Origin: JAIQFL01 sp035501495
Lineage (GTDB): Bacteria > Acidobacteriota > Terriglobia > Bryobacterales > Bryobacteraceae
Length of the DNA: 64,000 nucleotides
Assembly: GCA_035501495.1 (NCBI GenBank)
Contig: DATJWB010000102.1
Location: 38,846-102,845 of the forward strand
Direction: 5' to 3'
This document shows, one piece after another, positions 23,728-31,228 of the stretch (the stretch's first letter is position 1; every line of letters begins with the position of its first letter). The position numbers and the translations under genes are program-made. A model generated the notes under the pieces. It did not search any database. It saw only the letters and a program-made list of their open reading frames with translations, and had not been told where the DNA came from.

Positions 23728-25095
23728 ATGGAAGCCAAACGAGTGTTGTGGATTCACTCCAATCCGTTGCAGCCGGTAACCCAATGCCCCCCTCCGCCAC
23801 CATCCTGGACGATCGATTCGCGGACGCCCGACCGTGCACTGGTGGAGTTGTCTCAAAACGACTACGATGCGCTGGTGCTGAACTTTCCCGCACCGGGGTG
23901 GGACCCTCTCGACTTGTTAAAGAGTTTCGAGCCGCGTTCTCACGAGGTCCCCATGGTGGTCCGCGATATGGGGGACGCACTCACGGACACGCAACTGGCG
24001 TGCTTCGGAGGGTTTCGCTCGTCGGCCGCAAAAGAAGAGATTTTCGACGAGATCGGCCAGCTGATCGAAACGCGCCGCACACGCGGTAATCCTCCCTCGC
24101 AGGCCGCATCCGAAGAATGGCAACGCATGCTGGTCGGAGACAGTGCCGAAATGCGCCATGTCTGCCATTTGATCCGGCTGGTGGGCTCGCGCCGCGCCAC
24201 GGTCCTGATTACCGGCGAGACCGGCACCGGAAAAGAGGTCGCTGCGCGCGCTCTCCATCTGGCCAGTCCTCGCCGTCGCGGCCCGTGGGTTGCGGTGAAC
24301 TGCAGCGCACTGCCCGAAAACCTCCTGGAGGCCGAAATGTTCGGCCACGTCCGCGGTGCGTTCACCGGCGCGATTCAGAGCCGCGCCGGCCGCTTCGAAC
24401 AGGCCCACAAGGGTACCCTGTTCCTGGATGAAATCGGCGACCTGCCCATGGATCTTCAAGCCAAGCTGCTGAGGGTCCTGCAGGAACGGGAGTTCCAGCG
24501 CCTGGGCAGCTCCGAGACCATCCGCGTGGATGTCCGCGTGGTGGCGGCGACCAATTGCGATCTCGCCCGGCGGGTTGCCGAGGGCCGCTTTCGCGAGGAC
24601 CTTTACTATCGTTTGAACGTCGTGCCGATTCACATGCCGCCTTTGCGCCGGCGCGCGGAAGATGTTCCTGTGCTGGCCGCTCATTTCGCGCAAAAGGTGT
24701 GCCGTCTGGAGGAGATCCCCCTGAAGACCCTCCGGCAGGATGCGACCCGGGCGCTGATGGGTTATTCGTGGCCCGGCAACGTTCGCCAGCTGGAAAACGC
24801 AGTAGAGATGGCCATCGCCTTGAGCGGTGAGCGCGGCGTGCTGCTGCCGGGCGATTTCCCTCTGCCGGCTCCGGCACGTCCGGACGCCGACGTGACCGCT
24901 CTCGTCCCCGTGGTCTCCGTACCGGACGACGGCCTGGATTACGAACAAACCCTGGCTCTCATCGAGCGCAGCATCCTGGAGCAGGCCCTCCGCAAGACCG
25001 GCGGGAATAAGAAGGCCGCGGCCGGGATGCTCCGCCTTAAACGCACCACCCTCTCGGCTAAGATGCGGAGCCTCGACAGCGCGATGTGCAATTAG
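23728..25095 (+). CDS. NtrC-family sigma54-dependent flagellar regulator with degenerate receiver
   Basis: This 455-residue regulator has an N-terminal receiver-like domain (about 1-115) in which the normal phosphorylated aspartate position is NF in YDALVLNFPAP, so it is probably not phosphorylated. Next comes a sigma54-interaction AAA domain (about 130-355) with Walker A GETGTGKE near residue 161, the sigma54-contacting GAFTGA loop near 210, and Walker B GTLFLDEIGDLP, then a Fis-type HTH at the C terminus (GNKKAAAGMLRLKRTTLSAKM). Start at the ATG at 23728. The position beside flgM suggests a FlrC/FleQ-like role. The gene is convergent with the 25100-26935 gene, only four bases apart. Confidence 0.9.
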   Translation: MEAKRVLWIHSNPLQPVTQCPPPPPSWTIDSRTPDRALVELSQNDYDALVLNFPAPGWDPLDLLKSFEPRSHEVPMVVRDMGDALTDTQLACFGGFRSSAAKEEIFDEIGQLIETRRTRGNPPSQAASEEWQRMLVGDSAEMRHVCHLIRLVGSRRATVLITGETGTGKEVAARALHLASPRRRGPWVAVNCSALPENLLEAEMFGHVRGAFTGAIQSRAGRFEQAHKGTLFLDEIGDLPMDLQAKLLRVLQEREFQRLGSSETIRVDVRVVAATNCDLARRVAEGRFREDLYYRLNVVPIHMPPLRRRAEDVPVLAAHFAQKVCRLEEIPLKTLRQDATRALMGYSWPGNVRQLENAVEMAIALSGERGVLLPGDFPLPAPARPDADVTALVPVVSVPDDGLDYEQTLALIERSILEQALRKTGGNKKAAAGMLRLKRTTLSAKMRSLDSAMCN

Positions 25096-25099
25096 GCTG

Positions 25100-26935
25100 C
25101 TACCACAAGTAATCTTTGGCAATCTCCCGCTTGTCGTAGCCGTCGAGCACGTGCACCACCCGGATTTTCTTCAGAGAAACCGGCGAGAGCTGGCCGATCG
25201 GAATGTACATGATGGTGCGGCCCGCCCGCGACGCGATCGTGCGAAAAATCGAGCGCGGCGGCCGGGCCGCTACATAGACCACATAGCGGTGAATCGAGTA
25301 GTCCAGCGCCGCGAGCAGCAGACGCTCCGACTTCGACTCGGCAAAGGCGTAGTCCGGATCCTGCCACACGTCGTACATTCTGCGCGGCGGAAGACTCATC
25401 AGAAAGCCCCCATACTCGGCGCGTCCGATTCCCGGGCCCACCAGGTTGTCGAATGGAAAAGTGGAATAGAAGGCCATGTCCGACTCGTTTTGGTTCTCGC
25501 CCAGCCACGTCGTCATGTAGGGGTAGCGATTGTCGCGGTCCTCGTCGAAGACCACCACGACCGAACCCACCTCGCCGTGAATCTTCTGGTACTGGCGCAC
25601 GTAGATGCGGCCTTCGTACCACTTGCGAATGGTCTCCCGCATATCGATGCCGTCCAGAACTGAAGTGCTGAAGGGCTCGACCCGAACGCGTTCCTCGGAC
25701 AGGATGCTCTTGCCTTTTCGTTTCAGATAGCGGCCGTAATCCTCCACGACCAGGTCTTCCGGCGGATAAGAGCAAATGCCCGCGCCGTTCAACTGGCTCG
25801 CCCACTCGCCGGGGGCTTTCTCTTTCTTGCGCGGCTTCAGCCCCACCGGCCGCAGCCTTTGCTTCGTGCTCGGCAGCCGTCGCCGCAAGCGAATTCGCCG
25901 CGTGTCCAGCCACACCTCATCGCCCGAGATCCGCACCGTCACGAGGTCGGACACCGGCTTCTGGGGTGGATAGAGGCCGGCAACCCGCCAGACATCCCAG
26001 GCGTAGTTATCGTCTGCGACCCCACGGGCTGCCACCGTCAGGTCGAAGATACCGGCGGCAAGCTCGTTTTCGGCCAGAGCCAGGTTGCGCGTGTAACGAG
26101 CCAGCAGCCGCCGTTGCCAGTGGGCGATGCGCTCCCCCGTGGCGGCTTCGTACTCTTTTTCGGCATCCCGAAGCACCGCCAACTGGACATGGCGGCGGTC
26201 CGTCAGGTTGCTGTCCCCCCGCTCGCGGCGGAAGTTCTCATAGCGCCATTGCAGAGCCGGATACTCGACCGTAATCTCGGCCAGGGATTCCGGATGCGGA
26301 TTAAAAAGCTCCACGCCCTCCCGGCGGGTTCGCGCCAACGGCTGTGCTTGCGGCTCCTCCATGGCGTCCAGCACAGGGTCCAGCAGGTTCAGCGCAACCA
26401 CCACGAGCACGGCGGCCAGCGGATCGGTACCCTGCAGTTTCCACGCGATCCCCGCGGCATGCCGGGCGATCTCCTCCGAGCGGGGCTGCGGATAGACCCG
26501 ATAGGCTTCCACATACCGCCCCAGCCCAATGTGCCGCAGCGAGTAACTGTCCGGGTAAACGTCCTTCAAGTGTGGCCGCTGCCCGGCATCCGGATCCGCG
26601 AAAACAATCTCCGCCCCGGTCTCGACCCCCGTGCGGATGGCTTCCGTAAACGGGTCCGCCGGCTCCACGGGCACGTACACCGCCTGGTCTCCACCGTTGC
26701 CCTCGTCCGGGTAAAAAATCAGGGACATCTCGGGCAGCCGTGTTACCGCGCGCATCCATGCCTCCTGCAACGTCACCGGCAACTCGAGGGCGACGACCTG
26801 GGGACGCTCCCGTAGAATCGCTTCACGGACCTCGATGGCGAATTCCATGCGGCCCGGGACTACCGGGAAGTAGGTGAAGCGGCCCCGCTTCAGGCTGCCC
26901 GGATCAGGAACCAGAAGGTCGGTTTCTCCGGACAT
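25100..26935 (-). CDS. Uncharacterised partner of MoxR ATPase, N-terminus TraB-like
   Basis: I do not recognise this 611-residue protein with certainty. The start is the ATG at 26935, nine bases after the strong Shine-Dalgarno GAGAGGAGG; it overlaps the ATPase gene by 32 bases. The first 90 residues (EFAIEVREAILRERPQVVALELP) resemble the core of TraB/DUF5682-type proteins, which occur with MoxR ATPases and VWA proteins. A roughly 60-residue basic stretch near 370-420 (RIRLRRRLP and KPRKKEK) divides it from a C-terminal domain with EDRDNRYPYMTTWLGENQNESDMAFYS. No signal peptide, no obvious catalytic motif. The C-terminal half could be a substrate-binding part of a chaperone complex with the ATPase. 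Confidence 0.5.
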   Translation of the reverse strand: MSGETDLLVPDPGSLKRGRFTYFPVVPGRMEFAIEVREAILRERPQVVALELPVTLQEAWMRAVTRLPEMSLIFYPDEGNGGDQAVYVPVEPADPFTEAIRTGVETGAEIVFADPDAGQRPHLKDVYPDSYSLRHIGLGRYVEAYRVYPQPRSEEIARHAAGIAWKLQGTDPLAAVLVVVALNLLDPVLDAMEEPQAQPLARTRREGVELFNPHPESLAEITVEYPALQWRYENFRRERGDSNLTDRRHVQLAVLRDAEKEYEAATGERIAHWQRRLLARYTRNLALAENELAAGIFDLTVAARGVADDNYAWDVWRVAGLYPPQKPVSDLVTVRISGDEVWLDTRRIRLRRRLPSTKQRLRPVGLKPRKKEKAPGEWASQLNGAGICSYPPEDLVVEDYGRYLKRKGKSILSEERVRVEPFSTSVLDGIDMRETIRKWYEGRIYVRQYQKIHGEVGSVVVVFDEDRDNRYPYMTTWLGENQNESDMAFYSTFPFDNLVGPGIGRAEYGGFLMSLPPRRMYDVWQDPDYAFAESKSERLLLAALDYSIHRYVVYVAARPPRSIFRTIASRAGRTIMYIPIGQLSPVSLKKIRVVHVLDGYDKREIAKDYLW

Positions 26936-27746
26936 ACCGGAGCGCCTCCTCTCCCAGCACCTGAACGACGGCAATTTCGAGGGCTTCTGTTTCGTGGGTG
27001 CGCTGGGTGGCCAGGCTCTTCAGCTTGATGGCGAAGCGGGCCACGTTAATCCCGTCGCGCACCGTGTAGCGCTCGTCGGCGGCATGGGCCATCTGCAGGA
27101 AGTCCGTCACGTATGTCAGGATCCGCTCCTCGGCGAACGGAAGATTCTCCCGCAGAATGTGAAACTCTTCGTCGCGCTCCGGAAAATCGATGAAGATCTG
27201 GGGCTGCAGACGGGAGTGGATGTATTCCGGCAGTTCGAACGTAGATGCGTCGTCGTTCATGGTGGCCACCAGCCGGAAATGGGGATGCGCCTTGATCTTG
27301 ATCCCGGCCACGATCGATTCCACATACCGCCGGTTGTCCAGTAGCGGTGCCAGGCTGGCCCAGCTTTTCTCGCTCATCCGGTTGCCCTCATCGAGAATGG
27401 CGATGCCCCCGCGGATCATGGCGGTCACCAGGGGAGAGGCCACATACCGCAGGCTTCCAGCCCCCTCGATCACGGGAGTGACCAGCAGATCCTCGGGGCG
27501 CGTATCCATGGTCGCCTGGAGGATGTATACGTCCCTTCCCATGCGGCGGCCGGCAGCGTACGCCAGGGTCGTTTTGCCGACGCCCGGCTTCCCCAGGAGG
27601 CGTGGATTCATGGGGACATCCTGATCGTTGACTACCATCCATGCCGCCAGGAGCTGACGCATGAGCTCGTCTTGCCCTACCCACCGGACACTCAGTTCAT
27701 CCGGATGGGCTAAGTGCAGAGTGACCCCTTCGATCTCGACGGTCAT
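26904..27746 (-). CDS. MoxR-family AAA+ ATPase
   Basis: This 280-residue cytoplasmic ATPase has Walker A NPRLLGKPGVGKTTLAYAAG, Walker B GGIAILDEGNRM, sensor 1 VATMNDD and a Pro/Arg finger region (SRLQPQIFIDFP). It is in the AAA_5/MoxR class, which remodels or inserts metals or cofactors into partner proteins, usually encoded next door. Here the partner is the overlapping 611-residue gene. It lies between the flagellar C-ring/chemotaxis-type genes and flgM, on the same strand as the flagellar genes and 121 bases after the previous gene. Confidence 0.85.
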   Translation of the reverse strand: MTVEIEGVTLHLAHPDELSVRWVGQDELMRQLLAAWMVVNDQDVPMNPRLLGKPGVGKTTLAYAAGRRMGRDVYILQATMDTRPEDLLVTPVIEGAGSLRYVASPLVTAMIRGGIAILDEGNRMSEKSWASLAPLLDNRRYVESIVAGIKIKAHPHFRLVATMNDDASTFELPEYIHSRLQPQIFIDFPERDEEFHILRENLPFAEERILTYVTDFLQMAHAADERYTVRDGINVARFAIKLKSLATQRTHETEALEIAVVQVLGEEALRYVRRNRPSGS

Positions 27747-27867
27747 AATCTACCCTACATTATGGAGCATTGGAGGGCTTCGAAGCGGAAAACACAGCGC
27801 GGGCTGTGAGGTGTCGCGGATTCTCGTCGCTCCGGCGCGCCAGGCTGCCTGGCACTTCCCACCGGCG

Positions 27868-28314
27868 TTACAAATTGCGGATCACCAGCCGGTGGACCTT
27901 CAGAAGCAGATCGACTTCCTGGCGAGGGAGGTTCAACGCGGCCGCAATCCGTTCTGGAGGATCTCCCAGCCGGTGCATCCTCAACGCTTGGGAACGCGTG
28001 GTGAGATTGAATCCAGGCTTGATATCGGCGGGCGCCCCGGTCCCGGGTGACTGCTGGCGAACCTCGCGGAGTTCGGCCGACAATGAGCTCTGAGCCTCTT
28101 GCAGCGACTCCATCAGGGACCGCCACTGCGCTTGGTCCGCTCCGGCTCGCTCCTCGACAGCGCGGGCCAATTCCCTGGCTCGATGAGCTGCGAGGAGGCT
28201 CAACGAACTGAGCGCGATCGCTGCCAGGACCAGGCAGGACAGGATGGCGAGCGGCGCAACCCGCAGATCGATTGCGAAGAGGGCGATCTCCAAGAGCCGG
28301 ACGGGCGGCGTCAT
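27868..28314 (-). CDS. Small membrane protein with C-terminal HTH-like region (DUF2802-like)
   Basis: This 148-residue protein has one N-terminal membrane helix (LAILSCLVLAAIALSSLSLLA), a coiled coil (ARAVEERAGADQAQWRSLMESLQEAQSSLSAELREV), and a C-terminal helix-turn-helix-like segment (LRMHRLGDPPERIAAALNLPRQEVDLLLK). That order matches DUF2802/DUF6115-type proteins that sit in flagellar or swarming operons; their role is unknown. The start ATG at 28314 overlaps the fliN/fliY stop as ATGA, so it is translationally coupled. Confidence 0.68.
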   Translation of the reverse strand: MTPPVRLLEIALFAIDLRVAPLAILSCLVLAAIALSSLSLLAAHRARELARAVEERAGADQAQWRSLMESLQEAQSSLSAELREVRQQSPGTGAPADIKPGFNLTTRSQALRMHRLGDPPERIAAALNLPRQEVDLLLKVHRLVIRNL

Positions 28315-29207
28315 CGCAATGTCCTGAGCCGGTCCTGGCGGCTGGCAATCTCCTGGATCCGCACGCCGTAATTCCCGTCGATCACGACGACCTCTCCGCG
28401 CGCGATGAGGCATTGGTTGACCAGCACTTCGACTTGTTCGCTCACGCCCCGGTTGAGTTCCACAATCGAGCCCGTGGTCAGTTTCAAGACGTCCTTCATA
28501 GGCAACTGCGCCTTGCCAAACGAAATGCTGACGGGCAGATCGACATCCAACAGGAGATCCATCGTGCGGGACCTCGCCGGCGCTGGTTCGGGCGCTTGAG
28601 ATCCCACGCGCGTGGGCGGGTCCTGGATCGACTCTTCCGGATTCGCGGCCGGCGGCGCGGCAATGGTTGTCAGCAGTTGCGGACTGAATGCCACCAGTAA
28701 TGGGGAAAGCGCCAATTCGCCATACTGCACCGAAACCGAGCCCCATTCCTGGATCTCGGCCGCTGGCGGCCGCTCAACTCCGGCCTCGCAGCCCACTTCA
28801 CGCCCCAGCAGGGACCCGATCGAGCGGGCCAGAGCCGCAAGCGACTGCCCGAGGATTTCGAACCAGGTATTTCTGGCTTCGCCCGGCTCAACGGTTTCGA
28901 GGCCTGCCGCCTTGAGCGTCAGTGTGCCGACGTGCTCCCAGGTCGCCCGCGGAGCTGCCACCCAAAACAGCATATTCGGAATCCCGCGAAAAGCCTGCTC
29001 CCACCACACCACCTCTCCGCCGGACTCGCTGTCAATGCCTGCGGAAACCTCGGCGAGCGTGCCACTCGTCGGCTGCCAGCGCACCTCGGGCCGCTGGTCG
29101 GTCATGGACTCCAGGACCTGTGCCAGGCTGTCCACCCACTGGTCCAGGAGCAGCTTGGCGTTCGCGACTGTGTCTAATCGACCAACCTTGTCTTCGCTCA
29201 TGTTCAT
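28311..29207 (-). CDS. Flagellar motor switch protein FliN/FliY, long form
   Basis: The 298-residue protein ends in a FliN/SpoA domain (about 225-290: DVDLPVSISFGKAQLPMKDVLKLTTGSIVELNRGVSEQVEVLVN), which forms the lower C-ring. The N-terminal 200 residues may be a CheC/FliY-like or FliM-like part, but I see no clear phosphatase motif. The start ATG at 29207 overlaps the fliA stop as ATGA; upstream methionines are less likely. A second, short FliN (36523-36768) is encoded in the same locus, so this may be a FliY/FliM-type companion rather than the sole FliN. Confidence 0.8.
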   Translation of the reverse strand: MNMSEDKVGRLDTVANAKLLLDQWVDSLAQVLESMTDQRPEVRWQPTSGTLAEVSAGIDSESGGEVVWWEQAFRGIPNMLFWVAAPRATWEHVGTLTLKAAGLETVEPGEARNTWFEILGQSLAALARSIGSLLGREVGCEAGVERPPAAEIQEWGSVSVQYGELALSPLLVAFSPQLLTTIAAPPAANPEESIQDPPTRVGSQAPEPAPARSRTMDLLLDVDLPVSISFGKAQLPMKDVLKLTTGSIVELNRGVSEQVEVLVNQCLIARGEVVVIDGNYGVRIQEIASRQDRLRTLR

Positions 29208-29959
29208 GCCGTCAACACGCCCCGCGGAGAAGGCCACTGCTCGCCCAAGTGGCTTCGCAGCCGGAGGATCGCCTGCGTTTTCAGCTGCGAGATGCGTGAC
29301 TCGTGAAGATTGACCACCTGCGCGATTTCCCGCAAGGTCAATTCCTCGTGGTAGTAAAGACTGAGAACCGTGCGTTCGATCTCCGGGATTCGTTCCACGC
29401 CTTCCGCCAGCAGCCGCTCCAGTTCCCTGCGCTCCAGAAGAGTAGAGGGAAGGTTCTCACGTTCGTCCGCGATGTAATGCAGCAGATCCTTGCCTGGTTC
29501 GTTCCCGGCGTACTCCAGGCTCGCAATGTTCAGGCCTCGGATCTCGACCAGCCACTCATGATACTCCTCGATTGAAACACCCAATTCCGCGGCCGTCTCC
29601 TCTTCGGTCGGGGATCGCTGCAGCCGTTGCTCCGCGGCCGCGATGGCCGATTCGATCTGTTTGGCCTTGCGCCGCTTCTGGCGGGGCGCCCAGTCCAGAC
29701 CGCGAAGGCTGTCCAGAATGGCCCCCCGAATCTTGTATTCCGCATACGTCTTGAGCTTGACGTTATGGCTGGGGTCGAAGTTGTCGATGGCCGAGATGAG
29801 TCCCAAAACGCCGGTGGAAACCAGGTCTTCCAGGCTGATGTTCTCCGGCAGCCGCTCCTGGATGCGCCGCGCAATCAGCCGCACCTGGGGCAGATGCTCG
29901 AGGATCAACCTCTCCCGCTGATCTTCAGTAATCATTTCGGACACCGCATAAGAATACAT
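29204..29959 (-). CDS. fliA: Flagellar sigma factor FliA (sigma28)
   Basis: This 251-residue sigma70-family factor directs late flagellar genes such as flagellin and chemotaxis genes. Start at the ATG at 29959 (MYSYAVSEMITEDQRER). Region 2 is DLVSTGVLGLISAIDNFDPSHNVKLKTYAEYKIRGAILDSLRGLDW, typical of FliA/WhiG; region 4 is VLSLYYHEELTLREIAQVVNLHESRISQLKTQAILRLR. It lies 25 bases after flhF and overlaps fliN. Its partner anti-sigma factor FlgM is encoded at 23287-23592, and a matching promoter lies at 23685-23711. Confidence 0.95.
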   Translation of the reverse strand: MYSYAVSEMITEDQRERLILEHLPQVRLIARRIQERLPENISLEDLVSTGVLGLISAIDNFDPSHNVKLKTYAEYKIRGAILDSLRGLDWAPRQKRRKAKQIESAIAAAEQRLQRSPTEEETAAELGVSIEEYHEWLVEIRGLNIASLEYAGNEPGKDLLHYIADERENLPSTLLERRELERLLAEGVERIPEIERTVLSLYYHEELTLREIAQVVNLHESRISQLKTQAILRLRSHLGEQWPSPRGVLTA

Positions 29960-29984
29960 AGGATTGCGCCATCCAACCGCCTGT

Positions 29985-31142
29985 TCAGGCCGCCGTCCGG
30001 GCCTGCCTGCCGTAACCCGCCAGCACCATTTCCACCACCCGGTGTCGGCTCGCCGCCTCCAGATCTTCCGGAATGCGCTGACCGTTGGCAAAGAAAGAGA
30101 GCGCTTTGCCGGTTCGCGCGGCTTCATTCACCATGGGGCCAAATGAACTGGTCTCGTCGAGTTTGCTGAATAGCAGGTGTTGGGCCCCGAAAATCTCGAA
30201 CGAGTCGATTACGCGGGCCAGGTCGGATGATTTCATCGAGGCCGGAAGAACGAGATGCGGATCGATGTCGGGCCTCGACGAGATAAACCGGCCCAGGTCA
30301 TGCGCGCAATCCAGATCCCCGAATCCAAACCCGGGCGTATCGATGAGAATCATCTCTTTACCGCGGTTTTCCTCGATTGACTGCGACAGCGCGGCCACCG
30401 TCTCGAGCACCTGAAAGCCGACCCCCAGGATGGCCGCATAGCAACGGAGTTGCGCCGCAGCCGCCACCCGGTACGTGTCCATCGACAGCACCAGGATGGG
30501 GGAGCGGCTGGCCAGCCCGTAATTCACTGCCAGCTTGACCAGGGTGGTCGTTTTTCCGGCGCCTGGAGGCCCGACCAGGGCGATGATCCTGGGACTGGAC
30601 GCGCCCTTGCCCAGTGTAGAGTCTACCTTGATACGCTCTTCAAGCTCTTCCACCAAAGCACGCTCGAAGGCCTCCTTGTCCAGCCTCACCGGAGTGCGCT
30701 GGAGCGTGGCGCGCGGCCCCAGGACACGTGCTTCGGCACTCTGTACGATGTCCCTCGCCAAGTCCGGCCCTACCTCGTTGGCGGTCAGCACGGCATACGC
30801 ATCGGAAAGATCCGGCGATGCTCCGTTCCATTGAGATGGCCCCAGTACCGACCTCGTCAGGGCGCGCCGCATACCCTCGAGGTCCCGCTTCAGGTCCGCC
30901 ACGTCCCGGGAAAGCTGATCGCCCGTCCCGGACCGTGCCGGAGCACCCGCCGGGTCCGCCGTTTCCGCGCGAGGCTCCCCATCGGTACTGATATTGGCAA
31001 AGACCACCTCGTACTCGCCAAGGTGCCTGGCCTCGGGCGGGGCCTTACGGCTGTTCAACAGCATGGCTTCAGCCCCCAGTTCCTGGCTGGCCATCGCCAG
31101 CGCATCCTCCACGGTCCGGGCGAAATAAGACTTGATCTTCAC
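29985..31142 (-). CDS. flhF: Flagellar biosynthesis GTPase FlhF
   Basis: This 385-residue SRP-type GTPase helps place and number flagella. The C-terminal GTPase domain has ALVGPPGAGKTTTLVKLA, SMDTYRVAAAAQL and LIDTPGFGFGD; the N terminus is the short FlhF basic segment MKIKSYFARTVEDALAMASQELGAEAMLLNSRK. It starts with GTG at 31142 nine bases after AGGAG. FlhG (FleN), its usual partner, is not between flhF and fliA here, although that is its common position. Confidence 0.94.
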   Translation of the reverse strand: MKIKSYFARTVEDALAMASQELGAEAMLLNSRKAPPEARHLGEYEVVFANISTDGEPRAETADPAGAPARSGTGDQLSRDVADLKRDLEGMRRALTRSVLGPSQWNGASPDLSDAYAVLTANEVGPDLARDIVQSAEARVLGPRATLQRTPVRLDKEAFERALVEELEERIKVDSTLGKGASSPRIIALVGPPGAGKTTTLVKLAVNYGLASRSPILVLSMDTYRVAAAAQLRCYAAILGVGFQVLETVAALSQSIEENRGKEMILIDTPGFGFGDLDCAHDLGRFISSRPDIDPHLVLPASMKSSDLARVIDSFEIFGAQHLLFSKLDETSSFGPMVNEAARTGKALSFFANGQRIPEDLEAASRHRVVEMVLAGYGRQARTAA

Positions 31143-31228
31143 TCGCGTTATCTCCTGCCAGTCGTTTGCTGCCTGGCGAACCTGCCTGCAAGTGATCTAT
31201 CGACGGATCCGGCGGTTGGCTGTAGACT

